Origin: Marinobacter salarius
GTDB lineage: Bacteria; Pseudomonadota; Gammaproteobacteria; Pseudomonadales; Oleiphilaceae
Direction: 5' to 3'
NCBI GenBank assembly: GCA_000831005.1
Contig: CP007152.1
Location: 3,100,001 to 3,164,000 of the forward strand
DNA length: 64,000 bases
Shown here: positions 29,646 to 38,038 of the stretch, in pieces
How the letters are laid out: the number at the start of each line of letters is the position of its first letter
Position numbering within the stretch: position 1 is the first letter of the stretch
Notes under the pieces: model-generated
Database searches by the model: none
Told to the model about the DNA's origin: nothing
Seen by the model: the letters and a program-made list of their open reading frames with translations, nothing else
Position numbers and translations under genes: made by a program

Positions 29646-30670
29646 TCAATCGGCGATGTGTACCAACTGCTTGCCGAAGTTTTTCCCTTTCAGCATACCC
29701 TTGAAGGCTTCCGGTGCGTTTTCCAGGCCTTCCGCGATGGTCTCGCGGTATTTGAGTTCGCCAGAAGCAACACGGTCCGCCAGGATATTGGTGATTTCCT
29801 GATGTTTGTCTTGCCACTCTGTGACCAGGAAGAAACGGTGCTCCGGCACCGGGTCCAGCGCCTTGAGTACGTGGAAAGGTGTTTCCACGGACCCCATGTC
29901 CTCGGCATTGTAAGCGGACACGAAGCCGCAGATAGGTACCCGAGCGCCAGGGTTGAGTAACGGCGCCACAGCACGGGTCACGGCACCGCCCACGTTTTCG
30001 AAGTAGATGTCGATGCCGTCGGGGCAGGCGGCCTTGAGATCGGCTTCGAGGTTGCCGGCCTTATAATCCACGCAGGCATCAAAACCCAACTCTTCCACCA
30101 CATACCGGCATTTCTCAGGTCCCCCGGCCACGCCGACGGTACGGCAACCTTCTTTCCTGGCAGTTTGACCAACCACCGTGCCCACCGGGCCAGACGCGGC
30201 GGACACCACAACGGTCTCGCCGGATGTCGGCTTGCCCACATACATCAGGCCGCAATAACCGGTGCGTCCGGGCATCCCGGCAACGCAAGGTAGGCCTGCA
30301 GGGGCACGTTGTCCTTCGGTTCAATCTTGTAGACCATCTCCGCATTGGCAGGGAACACTACATACTCCTGCCAGCCCGAGTAGCAGGTCACCAGGTCATC
30401 CACTTTGAGGTCGTCTGACCGGGACTCGACGATCCGTGCGACGCTTTCGCCAACGACGACCTCATCAAGGCCAATAGGATCCATGTAGCCCTTGGCATCG
30501 TTCATGCGGGGGCGCATGTAAGGGTCCAGCGACAGCCATAGCACTTTGGCCAGGACCTCACCTTCTTTCAGTTCGCGGACTGGCCGCTCTTCAAGGGTCA
30601 GGTCACCCTCCTGAATTTCGCCCTGCGGGCGCTGCTTGAGAATCACCGCTCGATTGGTATGGTTGGTCAC
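29646..30670 (-). CDS. NADP-dependent oxidoreductase, CurA/PTGR-type (sequence frameshift)
   Basis: A missing base near 30270 (a G run) splits the gene; restored, it gives 341 residues. The GTG start follows GGAGATGATTT. This is the leukotriene B4 dehydrogenase-like branch of zinc-free medium-chain reductases. LWLSLDPYMRPRMND is diagnostic in the N-terminal half, and VVSAASGPVGTVVGQTARKEG is the NADP-binding loop. Relatives reduce enones such as curcumin, prostaglandins or alkenals. It converges on the quinone oxidoreductase gene. Confidence 0.9.
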
Positions 30671-30851
30671 AAATCATCTCCGGTTGCATAATGAAACCAG
30701 ATTAGGGTGCAGCAGATTCGTTTTGAGGTCAACATCCCGGCTTTGCGAAACCGGGGTTACATTCTCCTGCCTGATCGTTATAATCACCCAAGCTCAGGAC
30801 GAGCTGTTTGTTGAACGACGCCAATTTCAGACATCTTCAGGGATCGAAGAC

Positions 30852-31052
30852 ATGCCCCAGGCAACCGGACTGCAGTTCACGGCCACCCTTGGCCAACTCC
30901 CCAAAGACCTGTTCGTGGTCGCCCGTTTCGAGCTGACCGAGTACCTTTCCAGGCTTTGCTACTGCAAGCTGGAACTGGCCAGTACCTCCCCCGACATCGC
31001 CCCCGAAGACGTGCTGGAACAGCCCGTGGAACTGGTGATGTGGCAGGACGGT
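30852..31052 (+). pseudogene. 5' fragment of a VgrG (type VI secretion spike) gene
   Basis: From ATG 30852 (AGGGAT upstream) the plus strand encodes about 67 residues that resemble the first beta strands of a VgrG/Rhs spike: [37 protein letters not shown] and [20 protein letters not shown]. The match ends abruptly at about 31050, where the opposite strand begins to encode HrpA. The remaining several hundred residues of a normal VgrG are absent. Assignment is by eye and rests on a short segment. No other type VI secretion gene is in the window. Confidence 0.6.
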
Positions 31053-31997
31053 GTATCTCCCGCTCGCCGGGCAGGAATACGAGTACGTCGCCCGGTGGCT
31101 GCTTTTCTGCACGTTCGTGCTGTTCGATTTCCTCCATCGCACGCAGCACGCCATCCGTCCAACCCTGGTCCCGATCGTCCTCATCGCCAGTGAGAGGACG
31201 GTAACGCACATCTACCGGATAGGTTCGCCCGCTGACTTCGATGACCGGCGCGCCACTAAAGAACTCGCTAAAGCGTTCCACTTCGATGGTGGCGGAGGTG
31301 ATGATGACCTTCAGATCAGGCCGTTTCGGCAACAGTTGCCGCAGGTAGCCCATCAGAAAGTCGATATTAAGGCTGCGTTCGTGGGCCTCATCAATAATCA
31401 GGGTATCGTAACGATCCAGGAACCGGTCATGCTGGACCTCCGACAGCAGGATGCCGTCGGTCATGACTTTGACCCGCGACTGGTCGGACGTGGTGTCGGT
31501 AAAACGTACCTGATACCCCACCTGCCCGCCAGTCTGCTCTCCAAGCTCTTCAGCAATACGACCGGCTACGGTGCGGGCGGCAATCCGGCGGGGTTGGGTG
31601 TGGCCGATCAGCCCGCGAATACCCCGACCGCTGTTCATGCAGATCTTGGGGATCTGGGTGTCTTACCGGAACCGGTTTCGCCGGCAATAATCACCACCTG
31701 GTTCTGTTCAATGGCCTCACGGATATCATCGACCCGTTCAGACACTGGCAGCGATGACGGAAAGGTGGCCGGCTTATGCAATGCCTGGCGTTCCGTGACA
31801 CGCGCCTGACCCCGATCGAGCCATTGCGCCATCTTCTCCAGGTCCTTTTGCCCCGGACGCCCTTTTTTCCGGGCGACCAACTTGTGAATACGGGCGGCTT
31901 CCAACTGGTTGCAGGCATCCAGCTGCTCCATGATGGCTTTTACGGCGGCCTTGCTGTCTGGCGTATTCGTGGACTGTTCCGGGGGGGCTTGCGTCAT
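31052..31997 (-). pseudogene. hrpA: N-terminal fragment of ATP-dependent RNA helicase HrpA
   Basis: About 315 of the ~1,300 residues of HrpA are present. They include the Walker A region (AGETGSGKT, where a frameshift from one missing base lies near 31668), [20 protein letters not shown], the DEAH box in [20 protein letters not shown], and SATIEVERF. The similarity stops after VFLPGEREI, exactly where a vgrG fragment begins on the other strand. The helicase C-terminal domain and the long DUF3418-type tail are missing. This is a deletion or an assembly join, not a sequencing slip. ATG 31997 is taken as the start. Confidence 0.85.
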
Positions 31998-32085
31998 CGG
32001 TCCGTTTTACCGTTGTTGGATCTTGGATACCCGGTTCGCTTCGGGCGTGGCGACAGTCTAACGATATCCCGCGCCTCATTAAACG

Positions 32086-32110
32086 GAAAAACCCCGCCGA
32101 GGCGGGGTTC
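32086..32110 (-). terminator. Rho-independent terminator of fadD
   Basis: On the minus strand AACCCCGCC pairs with GGCGGGGTT and is followed by a run of T. It lies about 45 bases past the fadD stop and before the hrpA fragment's start on the same strand. Confidence 0.88.
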
Positions 32111-32152
32111 ACATCATCCGTTCGGGGCGATTAAACCGCCCGCACGAACCGG

Positions 32153-33828
32153 TTACTTGCTGTTGGCTTCGTCACGCAGCTCGCGCCGCAGGATCTTGCC
32201 TACGTTGGTCTTCGGCAGTTCATCGCGGAACACGAAGGATTTGGGGACCTTGTAAGCGGTCAGGCGTTCGCGGCAGAACTCTTTCAGTTCATTTTCAGTA
32301 ACACCTTCCGCGGTTGCCACCAGGTAGACCTTCACCGCTTCGCCGCTCTTGTCATCGGGAACACCGACAGCGGCGCACTCAACCACTTTTGGATGACCAC
32401 TGACCACGTCTTCAATCTCGTTGGGGAACACGTTAAATCCAGACACGATAATCATGTCCTTCTTGCGGTCGACGATGCGGATGTAGCCATCTTCCTGGAT
32501 AAGGGCAATGTCACCCGTCTGCAGGAAACCGTCGTCAGTGAAGGACTTCTGGGTGTCTTCCGGACGCTGCCAGTATCCGCGCATCACTTGTGGCCCCTTC
32601 ACACACAATTCGCCGGGCTCACCAAGAGGCGTTTCGTTGCCGTCGTCGTCGATGGTTTTGATTTCGGTGCCGGGAATCGGCAGGCCAATGGTGCCAAGCT
32701 GGATCGCGCTGTTCGGATTGAAGGTGACAACCGGAGAGGTTTCAGTCATGCCGTAACCTTCACTGATTTCACACCCTGTAACACGCTGCCACATCTTCGC
32801 GGTGTCGCTGGTCAGCGCCATGCCGCCGGACGACGTCAGTTTCAGGGCACTGAAATCCAGGGCCTTGAATTCTTCGTTGTTGCACAGCGCCACGAACAGC
32901 GTGTTCAGCCCCAGGAATGCGGTGAAACGATGATTTTTGAGCTCTTTCACAAATCCGGGGATATCACGGGGGTTCGGGATAAGAACGTTGTGGGCGCCAG
33001 CTTCAAGCATGATGCCGCAGTTCAGGGTGAACGAGTAGATGTGGTAAAGCGGCAGCGGAGCAATAACCACTTCCGTGCCTTCCTCCACCGAATCTTCCAT
33101 CATCGGCCGAGCCTGCAGGAGGTTGGCGACCAGATTGCCGTGGGTCAGCATCGCGCCCTTGGCCACACCGGTGGTGCCACCGGTGTACTGCAGAACGGCG
33201 ATGTCGTCTTTCTTGCACTCCACCGGGGAGAATTTTTCCCTGGCCCCTGCACTGAGCACCGCCGGGAGTTTGTGAGCCTGGGGCAGGCTGAATGCCGGCA
33301 CCATTTTCTTCAGGTGCTTCACGGCGGCGTTCATCAGCGTACGCTTCAGCGGCGAATGCATGTCGGCAATTTCGGTAACAATGACATGCTCGATGCCGGT
33401 ATGAGGAAGCACTTTCTCTGCGTTATGGGCCATGTTCGCCAGCACTACAAGCGCTTGGCACCGGAATCATTGAACTGGTGTTCCATTTCGCGAGTGGTGT
33501 ACAGCGGGTTGGTATTCACCACGATCAGGCCCGCGCGCATGGCCCCAAACACTACGACAGGGTACTGGGACACGTTGGGCATTTGCACCGCAATCCGGTC
33601 GCCCGGCTTGAGGTCGGTCTTGTTCTGCAGCCAGGCGGCAAAATTCCGGCTCTGGGTGTCCAGGTCGCGATAGGTGAGCGTGGCGCCAACGGCGCTGAAC
33701 GCGGGGCGGTCAGCGTACTTGTTCACGGCCTGATCAAATACGTCAACCATGCTACTGTATTTATCCAGGTCTACGTTCAGGGACACGCCAGCGGGGTATT
33801 TGTCCTGATAGAACTGCTCAAAATCCAT
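32153..33828 (-). CDS. fadD: Long-chain fatty acid-CoA ligase (sequence frameshift)
   Basis: A missing base near 33450 (GG read as G) splits the gene; restored, it has 558 residues, as in other FadD proteins. It activates long-chain fatty acids to acyl-CoA using ATP, at the inner membrane. Seen are the AMP-binding signature LQYTGGTTGVAKGAMLTHGN, EGYGMTETSP, LQTGDIALIQEDGYIRIVDRKKD and the C-terminal catalytic lysine region LPKTNVGKILRRELR. The start at ATG 33828 is set by AGGAG six bases upstream. It probably feeds beta-oxidation together with the surface lipase and enoyl-CoA hydratase. Confidence 0.94.
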
Positions 33829-34021
33829 CACCATCTCCTGTTTGGCATTTGTGCTTATAATGTTTACCAATGTCGTTTTGGTCAAAAAATCAACCAGACA
33901 AAAGTATCAGCCTCGAAAAGTCGGGAGAGAATAGCAGTTTTGTGAACGATGAGGTAGTTTTCAAAGCAGAACTGTAGCGGTTGCAGCCACCAACCTAATC
34001 ACACCAACACTGGAGCCCATC

Positions 34022-34522
34022 ATGAGCGACACTTTGGACACGCTTGAGAACATCACCTACGACGAACTCCAGGAAGGCGACTCCGCAACCTATGTGAAAA
34101 CACTGACCGAGGACGAACTGGTGTTGTTCGCTGCTGTCTCCGGAGATGTGAACCCGGTCCACCTGGATTCGGAGTTTGCCGCCGACTCCATGTTCCAGGA
34201 GCGGATTGCCCATGGCATGTGGAGCGGCTCACTGATTTCCGCGGCCCTGGCCACCGTGATGCCGGGCCCCGGCACCATATACCTGGAACAGAGCCTGGCT
34301 TTCAAGCGCCCGGTAAAGCTGGACGACACCCTGACGGTGACATTGACAGTACTGGCCAAGGAACGCAAAAACCGCGTAACCCTATCCTGCGATGTCCGCA
34401 ACCAGAACGATGAGCGGGTTGTGACCGGTGAGGCGAAAGTGATCGCCCCTACAGAAGATGTCCCTGAGCAAGCCACAGCTACCAAAAATTACCATAGCGC
34501 ACTAGCGTATACGGGCCACTGA
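34022..34522 (+). CDS. MaoC-like (R)-enoyl-CoA hydratase
   Basis: This 166-residue hot-dog-fold protein carries the hydratase motif: DVNPVHLDSEFAADSMF with the catalytic Asp and His, and then AHGMWSGSLISAAL. PhaJ-type (R)-hydratases in this family convert trans-2-enoyl-CoA to (R)-3-hydroxyacyl-CoA, linking beta-oxidation to polyhydroxyalkanoate synthesis; others act in fatty acid or polyketide pathways. GGAG precedes ATG 34022. It is divergent from fadD, 193 bases away, and ends one base before the converging AgmX-like gene. Confidence 0.88.
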   Translation: MSDTLDTLENITYDELQEGDSATYVKTLTEDELVLFAAVSGDVNPVHLDSEFAADSMFQERIAHGMWSGSLISAALATVMPGPGTIYLEQSLAFKRPVKLDDTLTVTLTVLAKERKNRVTLSCDVRNQNDERVVTGEAKVIAPTEDVPEQATATKNYHSALAYTGH

Positions 34523-34523
34523 A

Positions 34524-35543
34524 TTAACCCGGCAGGAAATCGATGGGGAATCGCACCGTCCTGGGTTCCACATCGTCCTCGCCGAAATTGAACAGGCGTA
34601 CGCGCATGGCAATGCGTTGTTCCAGGCTTTGATTGCCCAGCTCGGAGCTCACCACCTCGCAACTCGATACTGACCCATCCGGTTCGATCACCAATTCCAG
34701 CATAACCTTACCTTCCAGCGTCGGGTCCTGACGCAGCTCGCGTCGGTAGAGGGAGTAGAGTGACGTTTTCTGGGCGTCGAACACCTGGCGGATGTTGCTC
34801 ATGCCCCGCTGCCCCGGTCCGCCGGTGGGCTCCGGCGCAGCTTCTGGCGCTGCTTCCTGCGCCACCTCCACGTTACGAACCTGATGGCCAGCCACTGCCA
34901 CCTCAGTTTCTGGCGCGGCTTCCCGAGTGACGCCGCCGCTGCCAGCAAGCGCCCTGTCGGGGTCAGTTTCGGCACCGAACAGATCTCCATCGCCGCTTGC
35001 GGTCTCAGCATCGACGTTGGCCGCCAGGGTGTCCACGGCGTCCGGCTCTGGAGCCCGCATACTGGCAAGTTGGTCCTGCATTGCCATCAGACCCGACCTG
35101 GAGGCGGTTTCACGCGCCTGCTCGACCGTTTGGGAAGGAGCGGGTGTCGGGCGCACAGGCTCGGGTGGGGGCACCTCTTCAGCCAATTCCGGCTCCACCG
35201 CTTTGGGTTCTGTACTTTCAGGTTCGGGCTCGGGCTCAGATTCCGGAGCCGGCTCAGGTTCAGGTTCAGGCACTGGAACCGGCTTAGGCGGCTCGCGTTG
35301 CTCTACCAGTCGCGCCAACTGAGGCGGAATCTTCTCCGCCTCGCTGCGGTCGGGTTCCGGAAGCTGAAACGCCGGAATAAGCAACGCAGGAGGCAGAAAG
35401 ACCGCCACCATCACCAACAATGCCAGCACAAAACGGCGGTTTTCTCCCTTTTCCGCGCCCCATGGCAATCCGGATGAAAGTTGTTTGGTCGCGAGATTGT
35501 TGGGAGACACCTTTTTGAGAGAAAGGTCCTGACGCTCAGCCAT
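34524..35543 (-). CDS. TonB-like energy transducer with AgmX/PglI C-terminal domain
   Basis: The start is ATG 35543 (GGAGG upstream), overlapping the end of the upstream exbD. The 339-residue protein has a cytoplasmic N-terminus, one membrane helix (about residues 38-60), and a long periplasmic Pro/Glu-rich linker (residues ~85-150). The ~90-residue C-terminal domain has LYRRELRQDPTLEGKVMLEL and ends FPIDFLPG. This C-terminal fold is named after Myxococcus AgmX and is related to TonB's. It would span the periplasm and pass proton-motive energy from the ExbB/ExbD motor to an outer envelope partner. It is last in a nine-gene operon. Confidence 0.87.
   Translation of the reverse strand: MAERQDLSLKKVSPNNLATKQLSSGLPWGAEKGENRRFVLALLVMVAVFLPPALLIPAFQLPEPDRSEAEKIPPQLARLVEQREPPKPVPVPEPEPEPAPESEPEPEPESTEPKAVEPELAEEVPPPEPVRPTPAPSQTVEQARETASRSGLMAMQDQLASMRAPEPDAVDTLAANVDAETASGDGDLFGAETDPDRALAGSGGVTREAAPETEVAVAGHQVRNVEVAQEAAPEAAPEPTGGPGQRGMSNIRQVFDAQKTSLYSLYRRELRQDPTLEGKVMLELVIEPDGSVSSCEVVSSELGNQSLEQRIAMRVRLFNFGEDDVEPRTVRFPIDFLPG
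35203..35290 (-). repeat. Pro-Glu dipeptide-coding low-complexity tract
   Basis: Short GAACCTGAACCT-like units inside the AgmX-like gene encode alternating Pro-Glu residues. They form the stiff periplasm-spanning linker expected of TonB-type proteins. Confidence 0.8.
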
Positions 35544-36030
35544 TGCCGACCTCCTTCGCCGACTCAACGGCCAGCCGGACCTGCCGGAAGTCTTCATCGA
35601 TGCAGGTTTGCATGATCTTTCTCAATAACCGGTAGTCGGTGGCGCGCCCTGCCATTATGGTCACCTCATGACCCTGCTCCGGCACCTGGCCCCTCCGGTT
35701 ACGCACCCAGGCAAGCTCATCCGCCAGCCCACCGATGGTGCTGTCCCCGGTTTCAATGCCATCCAACCGTGCAACTTCCCGGCCCTGCACGAGAATGGAC
35801 CGGCCGATTACCTGCACCATCAGGGTTTCGACCGCCTCCTTGTCCGCGGTCGATTGCGGCAGTGGGACATCGGCCGTGTTCTGCATAACCTTTACATCGG
35901 ACGAGTTCACCATCAGGAAGAACACCAGGATCGTGAAGATGTCCATCAGGGACACCAGATTCAGGCCTCCCGGGCGGTGCATACGGCTGTAGTGGCGCTG
36001 GATACGACGGGCACGGCGGGAGGTCTTCAT
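35536..36030 (-). CDS. ExbD/TolR family protein (with membrane Asp)
   Basis: This 164-residue protein has a basic N-terminus, one membrane helix and a periplasmic domain. The helix reads LVSLMDIFTILVFFLMVNSS and keeps the single aspartate that, in ExbD/TolR, carries protons through the motor. It starts within the last four bases of the preceding exbD copy and overlaps the AgmX-like gene downstream, so the three are translationally coupled. Confidence 0.92.
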   Translation of the reverse strand: MKTSRRARRIQRHYSRMHRPGGLNLVSLMDIFTILVFFLMVNSSDVKVMQNTADVPLPQSTADKEAVETLMVQVIGRSILVQGREVARLDGIETGDSTIGGLADELAWVRNRRGQVPEQGHEVTIMAGRATDYRLLRKIMQTCIDEDFRQVRLAVESAKEVGNG

Positions 36031-36542
36031 GCACCCTCCCCTTCGACCGATAACGTCCGGTTTTCAGGTGCGTCTGCCAGTGCCACATCCGGGAAAAGCT
36101 CTCCCTTCACCACACTGGCCGCAACAACTGCCGGATAGGAGCGGAGCGTATCCATCGCAGTCACCAGAGTCTGATAGTCGATGTCCGGGCTGACCTCCAG
36201 AACGATGTCAGTCTTCTCCGGCACCCGCTTCTTGATCTGCTTGAGAGTTTCCCTCAGGCCGTCGAAGTCCTGTTCCCCCTCAATCAACGGCAGGGTCCGG
36301 ATCACGCCTCTCTCACTGTCCAGCACTTCCAGGCCCTGGGGTATCAACGCCACCACCAGCCGCAGTTCGTCAGCCTGTGGCGACTCACCCGACTCCATCC
36401 CGGGAAAGTCGAGCTCAATCATACGAATCTGGCTAAAGACCATGCCCAGCAGCAATACCGGGACTAACACGATCATCAGATTCAGGAATGGCGTGATATC
36501 CAGTTCCGGATTGCTGACAAGCCTGCGATGTTTTCGTCTCAT
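36027..36542 (-). CDS. ExbD/TolR family protein (Asn at the membrane Asp position)
   Basis: This 171-residue ExbD-like protein has its helix in ELDITPFLNLMIVLVPVLLL. In canonical ExbD the motif is TPFIDVM with the proton-carrying aspartate; here the same position is Asn. The Asp in ELDITP lies before the helix. It may therefore be a structural partner in a mixed dimer, while the neighbouring copy does the proton work. It begins 15 bases after the exbB stop. Confidence 0.9.
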   Translation of the reverse strand: MRRKHRRLVSNPELDITPFLNLMIVLVPVLLLGMVFSQIRMIELDFPGMESGESPQADELRLVVALIPQGLEVLDSERGVIRTLPLIEGEQDFDGLRETLKQIKKRVPEKTDIVLEVSPDIDYQTLVTAMDTLRSYPAVVAASVVKGELFPDVALADAPENRTLSVEGEGA

Positions 36543-36557
36543 GCGGCAAACCCTGGC

Positions 36558-37202
36558 TCAGGCGGATTGGGGGGCGGGCTGCTCGGAGATAATGTTCAGC
36601 AGCTTCACCCCGGCCATCTCGAAACTGTCGACGATTTCATTGGTGCGGGTCTGAAGCAGTGCATGAAACATCAACAGGGGAATGGCCGACATCAGCCCGA
36701 ACGCCGTGGTATTCATGGCAACGGAGATACTTTCCGACAACAGCGACGCCTTCTGGGACGGATCTGCAGCGGCCACTGCCGTAAACGCGGCGATAAGGCC
36801 GATGATCGTGCCCAACAAGCCCAAGAGTGTCGCGATGTTGGCCAGGGTTGCCAGGTATTGGGTACGTTTCTCAAGACGGGGCAAGACTTCCATCAACCCC
36901 TCTTCCATGGCGTACTCAACATCTTCGCGGGAGTGATTATTCAGTAGCCGACCAATGCCGGCGCTCATGATCGACGCGATGGCACTGTCAGAGCCTGTCG
37001 CGGCTTTCATCGCCCGCTGGTAATCCCGTTTCCTCAGCAGCGGCAGTATGCCCTTTTCAAAGGCAAGCCGGTTCCGGCGGCGCACCGAAGCGAGATAGAT
37101 GAAACGCTCAACGGTAATCGCCAGGCCGATGGCCAGCACAATGGCAATCGGGTACATGAAGGGACCACCTTCCTGAAAAAAACGAACAACAGTTTCCAGC
37201 AT
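36558..37202 (-). CDS. ExbB/TolQ/MotA proton channel family protein
   Basis: This 214-residue inner-membrane protein has three helices. One is near residues 15-33 (YPIAIVLAIGLAITVERFIYL). The other two are in the C-terminal half, where TLANIATLLGLLGTIIGLI and SVAMNTTAFGLMSAIPLLMF carry the conserved threonines of the channel. It forms the stator pentamer around ExbD. Length and motifs are normal. The following operon genes supply two ExbD subunits and the TonB-like transducer. Confidence 0.94.
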   Translation of the reverse strand: MLETVVRFFQEGGPFMYPIAIVLAIGLAITVERFIYLASVRRRNRLAFEKGILPLLRKRDYQRAMKAATGSDSAIASIMSAGIGRLLNNHSREDVEYAMEEGLMEVLPRLEKRTQYLATLANIATLLGLLGTIIGLIAAFTAVAAADPSQKASLLSESISVAMNTTAFGLMSAIPLLMFHALLQTRTNEIVDSFEMAGVKLLNIISEQPAPQSA

Positions 37203-37220
37203 ATTCAGACTCCCGGTTCT

Positions 37221-37571
37221 CTACTGCAGGGAAAGAGTGGAATCCAACAATGGATTCAGGGTTTTACGAAACGTCCGGTGACGCTCAAGGGTCAACGGGT
37301 CCTTGGGTTCGAGCAGTTCCTCGCTTCCGGCATCCAGTTCAGCGCGTGAACGCCGCGGCAAGGTCGGCGGCTGCCAGGGCAGGATATAAAGCACGCCGGG
37401 ATCATCGTCTCCGGTATGGCGGTTGATTCCCTCCACGCCCAGTGCGACGGTGTTATCCGCGGCCTGAGACACAACCGCTTCCGAGGCATTGGACGCCTCA
37501 TTTGCAAAGGCCATGAACGGGGCAAGCATCAAGCTCATCCCGGCCGTCGCCAATCGTCGATAAAAGCGCAT
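37221..37571 (-). CDS. Small exported protein of unknown function
   Basis: This 116-residue protein has a signal peptide (cleavage likely after AFA, about residue 23). The rest is a hydrophilic, acidic periplasmic chain with no domain I recognise; PGVLYILPWQPPTLPRRSR is its most conserved-looking stretch. It starts at ATG 37571 directly after the upstream stop, behind AAGGAGG, so it is cotranscribed. Position between TPR proteins and the ExbB channel suggests a periplasmic accessory role. Confidence 0.65.
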   Translation of the reverse strand: MRFYRRLATAGMSLMLAPFMAFANEASNASEAVVSQAADNTVALGVEGINRHTGDDDPGVLYILPWQPPTLPRRSRAELDAGSEELLEPKDPLTLERHRTFRKTLNPLLDSTLSLQ

Positions 37572-38038
37572 TCAATCCAGCCTCCTTTCAAGGTCCGCAA
37601 TCCATCCGGCCACCTGCTTCTCCTCGGTGCCCGCCAACTCGCGGTAACGACGGTAGTGCGCCAGTGCGCCGTCCAGATCCAGCAGATACAGCTCTGAGAT
37701 AACGGCAAGGTTGTAATGCAGTTCGGCGGTAGCGGGGAATGGCTGAGCCCCGTCTCCAGCACCGCCACCGCCTCCTCAAATCGTCCCTGTTCTCGCAGCA
37801 ACAATGCCAGGTTGTTAGCCGTGAGCGCGTTGCCCGGGTTCATATCAAAAGCCTCACGGTACCGTTCGAGGGCCTCTTCCTTGCGTCCCTGCTGGTGTGC
37901 CTCCCAGGCCTGACGTGCCAGTTCACTGGCCTCGGCGGTGTCGACGACCACCGGCTCCGGCCTGGGCTGGCTGGCGCACCCCGCCAGCAATGCGAGACAC
38001 CCTGTGAGCAGAACCGCACGTGCTGTTTCAGGCATCAT
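37572..38038 (-). CDS. TPR lipoprotein (sequence frameshift)
   Basis: A missing base near 37735 (a CCCCC run) breaks the frame. Restored, the product has 155 residues and ends WIADLERRLD at 37572. It has a lipobox LLAGC at about residue 20 and two to three TPR units, such as AWEAHQQGRKEEALERYREAF and NLALLLREQGRFEEAVAVLE. ATG 38038 lies inside the end of the large TPR gene, so translation is coupled. It likely works with the two large TPR proteins upstream in the operon. Confidence 0.8.

Noticed and set aside
32393..33673. 426-codon plus-strand frame
   Set aside because: It lies entirely opposite fadD, whose motifs are clear. The product is rich in His, Arg and Gly in the pattern expected from antisense reading of GC-rich codons.
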